A stretch of DNA of 64,000 nt from Prolixibacteraceae bacterium (GTDB lineage: Bacteria; Bacteroidota; Bacteroidia; Bacteroidales; Prolixibacteraceae): NCBI GenBank assembly GCA_025210775.1, contig JAOARB010000019.1, forward strand, positions 1 to 64,000, read 5' to 3'. Of the stretch, positions 1 through 7,529 are shown piece by piece. The notes beneath the pieces are model-generated. The model did not search any database. It worked only from the letters and a program-made list of their open reading frames with translations, and had not been told where the DNA came from. The first letter of the stretch is position 1. The number at the start of each line of letters is the position of its first letter. A program made the position numbers and the translations under genes.

Positions 1-45
1 CTGCTCCCAAAGCAGGTGCGCTAACCGGACTGCGCTACACCCCGA
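1..45 (-). tRNA. tRNA-Pro(UGG), partial at window edge
   Basis: The 45 bases are identical to the corresponding part of the complete tRNA-Pro at 102-177, from the anticodon stem-loop to the 5' end of the tRNA. The 3' half lies outside the window. It is the last visible member of a tandem tRNA array transcribed on the minus strand. Confidence 0.9.
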
Positions 46-101
46 AAAAGTGTTTGATCTTACAAGACCTTATTCAATATATATTAGAACTGTTCTTTCT
101 G

Positions 102-177
102 TCGGGGTACCAGGATTCGAACCTGGGACCCCCTGCTCCCAAAGCAGGTGCGCTAACCGGACTGCGCTACACCCCGA
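102..177 (-). tRNA. tRNA-Pro(UGG)
   Basis: On the minus strand this is a 76-nt cloverleaf. The acceptor arms TCGGGGT and ACCCCGA pair fully, the anticodon stem is CCTGC/GCAGG, and the loop TTTGGGA carries anticodon TGG (proline). The T loop has GGTTCGAATCC. CCA is not encoded. It lies 12 nt downstream of tRNA-Ser and 56 nt upstream of an identical tRNA-Pro. Confidence 0.95.
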
Positions 178-183
178 AAGATC

Positions 184-277
<94 letters not shown>

Positions 278-288
278 GTTTGCGGTTG

Positions 289-319
289 CAAATGTAGAAA
301 ACTCCTGCATTTACACAAA
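289..319 (-). promoter_or_regulatory. Promoter of the tRNA operon
   Basis: The minus strand reads TTTG (319-316), exactly 19 nt, then TACATTTG (296-289) followed by C. This matches the Bacteroidetes primary-sigma consensus TTTG-N19-TAnnTTTGY. The predicted start near 281 leaves only a few nucleotides before tRNA-Ser. Confidence 0.75.
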
Positions 320-784
320 ATAATTATACCGAATAATTCCCATTATTTCGAAAGAAATTGCGCAAACCTTTATAAATCAACACAAACACTTTTGATTATT
401 TTTTCACATATAATTACTTCTGAATGCCTGAATATCTCATTTAGTCTTATTTTAGACGATTCAATAAACGATCATTCATCGACACCAAAGATCAAAAAGC
501 ATTAAAAAAACTCTTTTTTGACATCTCAATAAACAATTGTAGATAATCGTTGTTATAAGATAAAATAGTAGTTCTTTGAAGTGATTCATAATAATGAAGT
601 TATCCCATTAGATAGTAACTATCCGATATTATTTAGTAAAAAAACGTCCTAAATATATTGGGGTTTTAAAAATAACTTCTACATTTGTCACATCAGATAG
701 CAACAAAGATATCTAATTAAGAATAAAGATATACCGCGTTAGTATTTCGTTTTTTGGTAAACTAACATTTACATCGTAAACGAG
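320..784. other. Gene-free AT-rich stretch
   Basis: I see no credible gene here. An open frame at 50-505 covers the tRNAs on the opposite strand and has no protein-like features. The end near 757-784 holds a weak promoter-like TTTTGG and TACATCG that could serve the RNA candidate at 785-950. Confidence 0.4.
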
Positions 785-950
785 AAAGCTTATGATTGCT
801 AAGACAGGCCTCAACTCGCAAGAGTAATCATTTATGGTTCAGTGGAAGTCTGACCGATCAGGCACTCAAATCCTGTTTTATAGGAGTTTTACTCAATACG
901 CTACTAACGCGACCCATAAGAAAAGGAGCTTTTTTAAAGCTCCTTTTTTC
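785..950 (+). ncRNA. Candidate small structured RNA
   Basis: No protein is encoded here, but local hairpins follow one another. ATGATT/AATCAT (792-797, 826-831) encloses ACTC-GCAA-GAGT, a GNRA tetraloop at 814-825. GGTTCAG/CTGACC (836-855) has one bulge. CAGG/CCTG lies at 859-875 and GAGT/ACTC at 884-894. The run ends in a 12-bp terminator with six T on the plus strand. The 5' end is a guess, and I could not match it to a known family. The terminator could instead serve only the minus-strand gene at 976. Confidence 0.35.
921..950. terminator. Bidirectional intrinsic terminator
   Basis: A perfect 12-bp stem (921-932 with 936-947) has a TTT loop and T-tracts on both sides. The T run is longer on the plus strand. 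It can end the minus-strand operon 976-2369 and any plus-strand transcript from 785. Confidence 0.8.
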
Positions 951-975
951 GTTTGTAAACTAATAAACCATGTTC

Positions 976-1458
976 TTAATGTCCGCCCCTATGTTGTCCT
1001 TTAAAGCCACATCCTTTACGATATTTCTTCATTAGGTATACTCTATAGTTTCGTTCGGCAAGATAGAGTTGTAAAGATTTCTTTTGACCGATAATCTCCA
1101 CAAACTGTTTATTATATTGTCGCAATAATTTATTTTCATTCTCCATGAGTCCTAGAATACTATCCGATAGAGCACTCAACTCCATTTCAGGTGTATTATC
1201 AGACAGTTCTTCAATCTTACGATAATTCCTTTTTAGCTGACGATGAATATTTCTTCTTTTTTCAAACATTTCATTATACAAAGGCCAGAACATCTGAGAC
1301 TCATTAGGGGTCAACTCTAAGAAATTGGTCAAAAAGGCAACCTTTTCAGCACGCATCTCTTTTGACATACAAGGCTGAGCTAGGGACTCTTTAGAGAACA
1401 ACCAAACCGATCCTAAAAGAACGACCAGCAACATTAAATTACTCCTGAGTATCTTCAT
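976..1458 (-). CDS. Periplasmic Spy/LTXXQ-like helical protein of a sigma-factor operon
   Basis: This small exported protein is probably a periplasmic stress or sensor component. About 160 residues begin with a hydrophobic signal segment ending near SLAQ. The rest is a charged, helical chain with the stretch ESQMFWPLYNEM, typical of Bacteroidota Spy-like proteins found next to ECF sigma genes. I start it at Met 1458 because MKILRSN is directly followed by the hydrophobic core. An in-frame Met at 1473 is possible. It overlaps the upstream gene by about 20 bp, so the two are translationally coupled. A paralogue lies at 50541-51014. Function is by family and context; no ligand is visible. Confidence 0.75.
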   Translation of the reverse strand: MKILRSNLMLLVVLLGSVWLFSKESLAQPCMSKEMRAEKVAFLTNFLELTPNESQMFWPLYNEMFEKRRNIHRQLKRNYRKIEELSDNTPEMELSALSDSILGLMENENKLLRQYNKQFVEIIGQKKSLQLYLAERNYRVYLMKKYRKGCGFKGQHRGGH

Positions 1459-1819
1459 TATATATCGCATCATAAATCATTTTATTATCTACCAAATAAT
1501 CTTCTATCTGAAGTATTTCATCTTCAGTCATCATCTCCACAGCAGGGTCTATCTCTTGTTGCTGGGCAAAAGAAAGTTCGATTTTATCAACCATCTTCTT
1601 GTTCTCCATCAACAATGAAACATTAAACAGCAACAAAACAACAGAAGCTGCAGCAACAATAGAGCTCCATAGCATTAACTTCTTAGATTTGCTTTGTTTA
1701 TCTTTTGATAAGTTCTCCTCAGACTCAATTTTCTCCATAATATCGACATGAAGATTTTCGAAATAGTGATCAGGAGTCTTCCAAACTTCTTTATTATGTT
1801 TTAGTTTATCTATATCCAT
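1439..1819 (-). CDS. Single-span membrane protein, probable anti-sigma factor
   Basis: It has 126 residues: a charged cytosolic N-terminal part (about 1-46), one membrane span at about 47-70 (LMLWSSIVAAASVVLLLF) and an acidic outer tail. It begins 4 nt after the ECF sigma gene and overlaps the following periplasmic protein gene. That order, sigma / one-span protein / periplasmic protein, is the usual layout of Bacteroidota envelope-response cassettes. The sequence has no zinc anti-sigma HxxxCxxC motif, so the anti-sigma role is inferred from position and topology only. Confidence 0.65.
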   Translation of the reverse strand: MDIDKLKHNKEVWKTPDHYFENLHVDIMEKIESEENLSKDKQSKSKKLMLWSSIVAAASVVLLLFNVSLLMENKKMVDKIELSFAQQQEIDPAVEMMTEDEILQIEDYLVDNKMIYDAIYNEDTQE

Positions 1820-1823
1820 GATT

Positions 1824-2369
1824 CTACATTAATCTAAGCATTTCTTCTTCAATTTTCTTTTTCGCATGAAAATAGGATGCTTTTAAAGCTCCTACCGATG
1901 TATCCAATATTTCGGACATCTGCTCATATTTCATCTCATCGAAATATTTCATATTAAAAACCAAGCGTTGTTTCTCAGGCAATTTTAATATTGCACGTTG
2001 TAGTTTTAATTCCAATTCCCCTCCACAAAAATAGGGATCTGATTTGAGTTGTTCAATACGATAATCTTCTGCATCGGAAGCCAAGAGTCGAAATTGTCGT
2101 TTATTTTTCTCTAAAACAGACAAGGACTCATTAACAACAATACGATAGAGCCAGGTATACAAACTGGACTCTCCCCTAAACTTATCTAAAGACTTCCATG
2201 CTTTCAAGAAACTCTCTTGTATCACATCATTGGCATCTTCATGGTTTAAAACCATTTTACGAGCAAAATGATACAAACGTTCCTGAAACATTTCAACCAT
2301 AGACTGAAAGGCGAATTTCCGCTGTTTAGGATTACTTAATTGTCTCTTTATTATCTCTTCTTTGATCAT
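1824..2369 (-). CDS. ECF-type RNA polymerase sigma factor
   Basis: It has 181 residues with the two sigma-70 domains of the ECF class. Region 2 covers about 28-95 (DANDVIQESFLKAWKSLDKF, then TWLYRIVVNE). Region 4, a helix-turn-helix, covers about 125-178 (LPEKQRLVFNMKYFDEMKYEQ). Length is normal for the class. It is first in a three-gene operon with the membrane and periplasmic proteins downstream, suggesting it directs transcription in response to an envelope signal. The promoter at 2396-2426 matches the primary-sigma consensus, so basal expression may not need autoregulation. Confidence 0.93.
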   Translation of the reverse strand: MIKEEIIKRQLSNPKQRKFAFQSMVEMFQERLYHFARKMVLNHEDANDVIQESFLKAWKSLDKFRGESSLYTWLYRIVVNESLSVLEKNKRQFRLLASDAEDYRIEQLKSDPYFCGGELELKLQRAILKLPEKQRLVFNMKYFDEMKYEQMSEILDTSVGALKASYFHAKKKIEEEMLRLM

Positions 2370-2395
2370 TCTTCATATTCCCGGTAATGAATTAA

Positions 2396-2434
2396 CAAAT
2401 CTATTATGATCCATTTTATTATCAAATCTATTAT
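2396..2434 (-). promoter_or_regulatory. Promoter of the sigma operon inside a 12-bp direct repeat
   Basis: The minus strand has TTTG (2426-2423), 19 nt, then TAGATTTGT (2403-2395), a full consensus match. Both boxes lie in copies of the same 12-mer, CAAATCTATTAT on the plus strand, at 2396-2407 and 2423-2434, spaced 27 bp. The gene starts 27 bp downstream of the -7 box. Confidence 0.65.
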
Positions 2435-2483
2435 ATTAGACACCGATTTAATCCAAAGGTTTAATTGGCTACAAACTTAAAAT

Positions 2484-3050
2484 ATGAAAATAATTGATCC
2501 TATTGAAATATTAGAGCAATATTACCCCCCTGAAACCAAAGCCTATACTATTCTAATAAAGCACAGCAACTTGGTAAAAGAGAAGGCATTAGCCATAGCA
2601 AGATGCAATCCTCAACTTACTTTAGACTACGAGCTTATTGAAAAAGGGGCGCTTCTACATGATATAGGTATTTTCTTAACTAAAGCCGAAAACATAGGGT
2701 GTAATGGAGAAGCTCCATATGTATGTCATGGCTATCTTGGAGGACAAATATTACGAGAAAAAGGATTAGAAGAATTGGCTCTAATTAGTGAGACTCACAC
2801 AGGAGTCGGGTTAAGTAAACAAACCATTATAAACCAAAATATTCCTATTCCACCCAAAGATTATCTTCCACAAAGCCACGAACAGATTATCGTATGTATG
2901 GCAGATAAATTTTTCAGTAAGAATCCAACGTCCTTAGAAAGGGAGAAAAGTATCGAAGAGATCATAAAACTCGTAGAAAGACACAACCCTGAAGATGTTA
3001 AGAAGGTGTTACACTGGATCGATTTTTACAACATAAATAAACTTTCATAG
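2484..3050 (+). CDS. HD-domain phosphohydrolase-like protein
   Basis: This 188-residue soluble protein belongs to the HDIG family of metal-dependent phosphohydrolases. The metal-binding HD pair is visible as LLHDIGIF (His59, Asp60), with further candidate ligands His27, His83 (CHGYLGG) and His105 (ETHTGVG). A downstream Asp lies in CMADKF. Substrate cannot be told from sequence. It is divergent from the sigma operon and 60 bp upstream of the DUF4954 gene, with a T-rich gap and no clear terminator hairpin between them, so co-transcription is possible. Confidence 0.85.
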   Translation: MKIIDPIEILEQYYPPETKAYTILIKHSNLVKEKALAIARCNPQLTLDYELIEKGALLHDIGIFLTKAENIGCNGEAPYVCHGYLGGQILREKGLEELALISETHTGVGLSKQTIINQNIPIPPKDYLPQSHEQIIVCMADKFFSKNPTSLEREKSIEEIIKLVERHNPEDVKKVLHWIDFYNINKLS

Positions 3051-3110
3051 AGTACAATACACCTTTTTTTTATACTTTTAAACTTCGAGAAAACAAACGA
3101 AAACATAAGC

Positions 3111-5111
3111 ATGTACGAAAATTTAACGACTAGTCAGATCAAGACTTTAGAATCTCAAGGATGTAGTTCCTCTGATTGGACTAAAGTACTTGTAGAACAA
3201 CCATTAAATTGTCAACGTATTCAGAACGTTCAGTTCTACGGCAACATAAGACTTGGCAAATTTGATAATGAGTTCGTACTTAAGAATGGTATTGTTAGAC
3301 CATCAGGTATTTACAATGCCACACTTTCCAACTGTACTATTGGGAACAACAGTAGAATCAACAACATACAAAACTATATAGCAAACTACACCATTGATAG
3401 TAACGTACGAATAGAGTCGGTCAATACTTTAGAAGTAGAGGGTGAATCGACATTCGGAAACGGACTACGTGTAGCAGTATTAGACGAAACAGGAGGTCGT
3501 GAAGTACCTATTTTTGATCATTTATCATCTCACTTAGCATATATCATTGCCTTATATCGACACAGAGATAAAGCAATCCAAAACATTGAGGATTTAATTC
3601 TGAAATATACAGAAAAGCAAAAATCCAATATGGGTAATATCGGTGAGTGGTCAATCATAGAAAACTGTAAAGAGATCAAGAACACCAAGATAGGTAAATA
3701 TACCACCATCACCAATGCCAACCGACTATGCAATGGAACACTGAATAGTGTCAAAAAAGCACCTATTAAGATCGGATCTGGCGTCATTGCAAACAATTTC
3801 ATCGTCTCATCTGGCTCAGAAATAACAGACAGTGCGATCATTGATCGTTGTTTTATTGGACAAGGGTGTAAATTAAGCAAGCATTATTCTGCAGAGAACT
3901 CACTCTTTTTTGCCAACTGCCAAGGTTATCATGGAGAGGCGTGTTCTGTTTTTGCTGGACCATATACAGTAACCCATCACAAATCGACACTCCTTATTGC
4001 TGGATTATATTCATTCATGAATGCTGGTAGTGGATCAAACCAAAGTAACCACATGTATAAGTTAGGTCCTATACATGCAGGAATAATGCAAAGAGGATCA
4101 AAAACCTCATCGGATTCCTATATCCTTTGGCCAGCAAAAATAGGTCCATTTACTTTGGTTATGGGACGTCACTATAAGAATTCGGACACAAGCGACCTTC
4201 CTTTTAGTTATTTAATTGAGAAAAATGACGAAAGTTTTCTTGCCCCAGCAGTAAACATAAAGAGTGTAGGTACCATTCGTGATGCAGTAAAATGGCCTAA
4301 GAGGGACAAACGTACAGATCCCAACAAATTGGATTATGTCAATTGCAACCTACTAAGTCCATTTACTATTAACAAGATGGATAACGGTCGTAAATTACTA
4401 AAGAAACTACAAAGTGTATCTGGCCCTACGAGCGAGAGCTACCACTATATGAGTACGAAGATCACAGCGAAATCACTTCACCGTGGTATTGATCTCTACA
4501 CGATAGGTATCACCAAATTCTTAGGTAACTCTGTAATCTCTCGTATCAAGAAAAAAGGATTCAAAAAAGGGATGTCCATTCAAGAGGTATTACAACCAAA
4601 TACACGTTTTGGTAAAGGACAATGGGTAGATCTAGCAGGAATGATTATTCCTAAAGAATTGGTGACCAATTTTATGGATATGATGGAAGCCAAAGAGATT
4701 AAATCCATTAAACAGATCAAAAACTATTTTGAAGAAGCGCACAACAACTACTATGAATATGAGTGGACATGGGCAGCAGATCTTCTAGAAAAGGAATTAA
4801 ACAAATCTCTTGAGGAGATCGAATTAAATGACATCATATCATTGGTCGGCAGATGGAGAGATAGTGTTATTGATTTAGATAAGATGCTTTACAATGATGC
4901 AAAAAAAGAGTTTACTCTAAATAGTAGAACAGGGTTTGGTCCTGATGGTGACGATAGCGTTCAGATAAAAGATTTTGAGCAAGTAAGAGGAACATTCGAG
5001 ACCAATAGTGTGGTGAATGAAATCATTCAACATATTCATAAAAAGAGTAAATTAGCAACTGATATTATCGACCTATTAAAAGAAGAGTCTCCAGCTGTAG
5101 ACCTTCAATAA
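3111..5111 (+). CDS. DUF4954 family protein with left-handed beta-helix
   Basis: It has 666 residues, the usual size for this Bacteroidota family. The N-terminal two thirds (about 50-360) shows imperfect hexapeptide-type repeats rich in I/V-x-N/G-x-x (for example NATLSNCTIGNNSRINN and SEITDSAIIDRCFIGQGCKL). This fits a left-handed parallel beta-helix like that of acyl- or nucleotidyl-transferase partners. The C-terminal part (about 450-660) is helical and charged. No signal peptide is seen, so it is likely cytosolic. The family resemblance to sugar-nucleotide enzymes is structural, and its reaction is unknown to me. cutC follows after 47 bp. Confidence 0.85.
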   Translation: MYENLTTSQIKTLESQGCSSSDWTKVLVEQPLNCQRIQNVQFYGNIRLGKFDNEFVLKNGIVRPSGIYNATLSNCTIGNNSRINNIQNYIANYTIDSNVRIESVNTLEVEGESTFGNGLRVAVLDETGGREVPIFDHLSSHLAYIIALYRHRDKAIQNIEDLILKYTEKQKSNMGNIGEWSIIENCKEIKNTKIGKYTTITNANRLCNGTLNSVKKAPIKIGSGVIANNFIVSSGSEITDSAIIDRCFIGQGCKLSKHYSAENSLFFANCQGYHGEACSVFAGPYTVTHHKSTLLIAGLYSFMNAGSGSNQSNHMYKLGPIHAGIMQRGSKTSSDSYILWPAKIGPFTLVMGRHYKNSDTSDLPFSYLIEKNDESFLAPAVNIKSVGTIRDAVKWPKRDKRTDPNKLDYVNCNLLSPFTINKMDNGRKLLKKLQSVSGPTSESYHYMSTKITAKSLHRGIDLYTIGITKFLGNSVISRIKKKGFKKGMSIQEVLQPNTRFGKGQWVDLAGMIIPKELVTNFMDMMEAKEIKSIKQIKNYFEEAHNNYYEYEWTWAADLLEKELNKSLEEIELNDIISLVGRWRDSVIDLDKMLYNDAKKEFTLNSRTGFGPDGDDSVQIKDFEQVRGTFETNSVVNEIIQHIHKKSKLATDIIDLLKEESPAVDLQ

Positions 5112-5158
5112 TAAGATCCTTAATTTTTTTGTAATTCACAACCAAAAGAATTGATCTC

Positions 5159-5782
5159 ATGATAAAAGAAGTTTGTGTAGAAAATTTTAGTGAAGCACTA
5201 AGAGCACAATCTCTTGGGGCTTCGAGAATAGAATTATGTGAAAACTTACACGTAGGAGGGACAACCCCTTCCTATGGCACGATCGTCTTATGTAAGAAAT
5301 ATCTAAAGATTCCTCTTTTTGTAATGATTCGTCCAAGAGGAGGCAATTTTGTCTATAATGATCTTGAATTAGAGATCATGAAAAATGACATTGAGATATG
5401 TAAAAAGTTAGGAGTCGATGGTGTTGTTTTTGGTATTCTTGACAAAAATAACCGTGTAAATACAGCACATGTACGTGAGCTATGTGAACTTGCTGAAGGG
5501 ATGTCAATCACATTTCATAAAGCTATAGATCATTGCACATCTCCTATCGAAGCTTTAAGACATATAAAGATGATAGGGATGATAGATAGGGTTCTTTCCT
5601 CTGGAGGGAAAGAAAGTGCCTTAGAGGGAAAAGAGATTCTTAATAAAATGATTCACTTCTCACAGCAGGCTCCATTAATTGTAGTTGCAGGTAAAGTAAC
5701 CAATGAAAACATAGATCAAATAAAAGATCAAATCCCTTCCAAAGAATACCATGGAAGAAAGATTGTTGGTTCAATAGAATAA
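5159..5782 (+). CDS. cutC: CutC family protein (copper homeostasis TIM barrel)
   Basis: It has 207 residues with the CutC hallmarks: a beta-strand start MIKEVCVENF, RIELCENLHVGGTTPS near 26, IRPRGGNFVY near 57, FHKAIDH near 118 and LSSGGKESALEG near 145. It ends in YHGRKIVGSIE, the form seen in shorter CutC proteins that lack the extra tail of the 248-residue E. coli protein. CutC is a cytosolic TIM-barrel protein. The copper link comes from old genetics and its chemistry is uncertain. It closes a possible three-gene transcript that ends at the terminator at 5788. Confidence 0.9.
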   Translation: MIKEVCVENFSEALRAQSLGASRIELCENLHVGGTTPSYGTIVLCKKYLKIPLFVMIRPRGGNFVYNDLELEIMKNDIEICKKLGVDGVVFGILDKNNRVNTAHVRELCELAEGMSITFHKAIDHCTSPIEALRHIKMIGMIDRVLSSGGKESALEGKEILNKMIHFSQQAPLIVVAGKVTNENIDQIKDQIPSKEYHGRKIVGSIE

Positions 5783-5787
5783 AAACG

Positions 5788-5826
5788 AATAGCTCCATAA
5801 AGTTTCTCTTTATGGAGCTATTGTTT
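5788..5826. terminator. Bidirectional terminator between convergent genes
   Basis: AATAGCTCCATAAAG (from 5788) pairs perfectly with CTTTATGGAGCTATT (to 5822) around a 5-nt loop. TTGTTTTTT follows on the plus strand and a mirrored T-rich run follows on the minus strand. It serves cutC and the flavoprotein at 5828. Confidence 0.85.
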
Positions 5827-5827
5827 T

Positions 5828-7336
5828 TTACTCCTCAGGCTGCCAGTGTCGAACCATTATCTCATCAGGAAACACTTGTGGTTTATAAATAGACATTCCC
5901 ATCAAAAGGCGCAAACATTCTTGTATACCTTCAGTAACACTCGGATGAGGGTGGGTATTACGCAAAACATCTTCCACCGTTAAATCTTGATTAATTAGAT
6001 AAGCAATAGAAGTAATAAATGCGGATGCTTGAGGCCCACCAGCACGCATACCTACTATTCTATTCTTGCCATCATCTGAAATCATAATTTTCACAAATCC
6101 TCGAGTATTCTGCATAGCAATAGCTCTATTAACCAAAGCGTTAGAATAATATCCTACACGATAAGGAATCTTACGAGCTCTCAACTGACACTCATTAAGT
6201 CCTACAGAAGCAAGTTCTGGTTTAAAAAACATCAATGTTGGAAGGTGACTATAATCTAAAGGATAAGCCACATTACCCCATATAGCTTCCACTATATGTC
6301 TACCTTGCTCTTCAGCAACACAATATAATGCTTTATGTCCAGTTACATCTCCAGCAGCGAAAATATGACACTTATTAAAATCATCCAGCGCACACTCCGT
6401 ATTAATATCAAGATAACCACGTGCAGAAGGAGTAATATTTATATTGTCCAAGCAAAGCTGATCGGTATTAGGAACACGCCCAATACTGACCAATATGACA
6501 TCCACTTCGATCACACGACTATGTCCATCATCATAATCTAAAACAACATCCAATGCATCAGCCTTTTTTCTAACAGTTCTGAAATTAGCAGTATGATGGA
6601 TATGAACCCCATTGCCTTCCAAACCATCAGAAACAAAATCACTCACATCATTATCTTCAAAAGGGATTACACGGTGCGCTCTATCAAGAAGGTGAACTTC
6701 TGTCTGGTTAAAATTAGAAAATATTGTAGCAAATTCACACCCAATAATGCCCGAACCAACAATAAGCATACGTTCAGGGAATTTCTTTAAGTTAAGTAGT
6801 TGATCTGAATTTACAATCCGAACGCCATCGGTGCTTAATAAAGGATGAGAGCGAGGACGAGAACCAGTAGCAATAATAAAATAATCTCCAGATATCTGCT
6901 GACATACATTACGGTCAGATAAATCAATAAGAATATTATGGGCATCTTTAAACCGAGCCACTCCTCTGATCAAAGTTAGGCTTCCAGCTTCTGTGATCTT
7001 ATTATTTAATGAGAAAGTCTCGATCTGAGACATCATTTGATACTGTTTGTTTTTAGCAGCCTGAATCACTGTTTTTTTCACTTCGCTATAATCTACACTT
7101 AAATGAGAAGCACGATAGCCTCTATCTACCGCAGATGCAACAGCATAATCAGAAGAAAGTTCCCACATGGTTTTAGATGTCAATGCGCCATTAAAAACCC
7201 CTGCTCCTCCAATATTCTTTGCTTCAACAATAGCTACCTTCTTTCCAAAATCAACCCCTCTCATTGCAGCGGCAAAACCAGCAGGGCCACTACCGACTAC
7301 AACCAGATCATAATGATCTATTACATCCATATTCAT
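5828..7336 (-). CDS. Dihydrolipoamide dehydrogenase-like flavoprotein lacking the redox cysteine pair
   Basis: About 502 residues form a class I pyridine nucleotide-disulfide oxidoreductase. The FAD site GSGPAGFAAAM is near the start. The NAD(P) site is VGSGIIGCEFA, AAGDVTG is the second FAD motif, and the dimer-domain tail has HPHPSVTEG with the catalytic His-x-x-x-x-x-Glu. The segment that normally carries CxxxxC reads GGAGVFNGALTSK, with neither cysteine. It therefore cannot work as a classical disulfide reductase; a transhydrogenase (SthA-like) or other NAD(P)H role is more likely. I start at Met 7336 (MNMDVIDHYDLV), just before the Rossmann strand. The earlier Met at 7399 would add a 21-residue hydrophobic leader of no clear use. 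Confidence 0.8.
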   Translation of the reverse strand: MNMDVIDHYDLVVVGSGPAGFAAAMRGVDFGKKVAIVEAKNIGGAGVFNGALTSKTMWELSSDYAVASAVDRGYRASHLSVDYSEVKKTVIQAAKNKQYQMMSQIETFSLNNKITEAGSLTLIRGVARFKDAHNILIDLSDRNVCQQISGDYFIIATGSRPRSHPLLSTDGVRIVNSDQLLNLKKFPERMLIVGSGIIGCEFATIFSNFNQTEVHLLDRAHRVIPFEDNDVSDFVSDGLEGNGVHIHHTANFRTVRKKADALDVVLDYDDGHSRVIEVDVILVSIGRVPNTDQLCLDNINITPSARGYLDINTECALDDFNKCHIFAAGDVTGHKALYCVAEEQGRHIVEAIWGNVAYPLDYSHLPTLMFFKPELASVGLNECQLRARKIPYRVGYYSNALVNRAIAMQNTRGFVKIMISDDGKNRIVGMRAGGPQASAFITSIAYLINQDLTVEDVLRNTHPHPSVTEGIQECLRLLMGMSIYKPQVFPDEIMVRHWQPEE

Positions 7337-7477
7337 TTCTCTATTTCTATTATTTATCATATACCACGGTAACATCAAAAAAAAGAAAGTGTTCGACAAA
7401 TAAGGAAATATTTTAAAAGTTCATCAATCGTTTGCAAAAAAGAAGAGACAACATAGAATTGTCAACTTAAAAACGAA

Positions 7478-7508
7478 AAAGGGGCCATCCCTAAAGATAA
7501 CCCCTTCA
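7478..7508 (-). terminator. Terminator after susD-like gene
   Basis: Read on the minus strand, AAGGGG pairs with CCCCTT across an interrupted loop and is followed by TTT. It lies just past the stop of the SusD-like gene and marks the end of the SusCD transcript. Confidence 0.65.
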
Positions 7509-7529
7509 AAAAGTCAACATTTAGAACTA

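Noticed and set aside
3530..3880. Antisense open frame of 116 codons in the DUF4954 gene
   Set aside because: A shadow of the real gene on the other strand, with no independent evidence.
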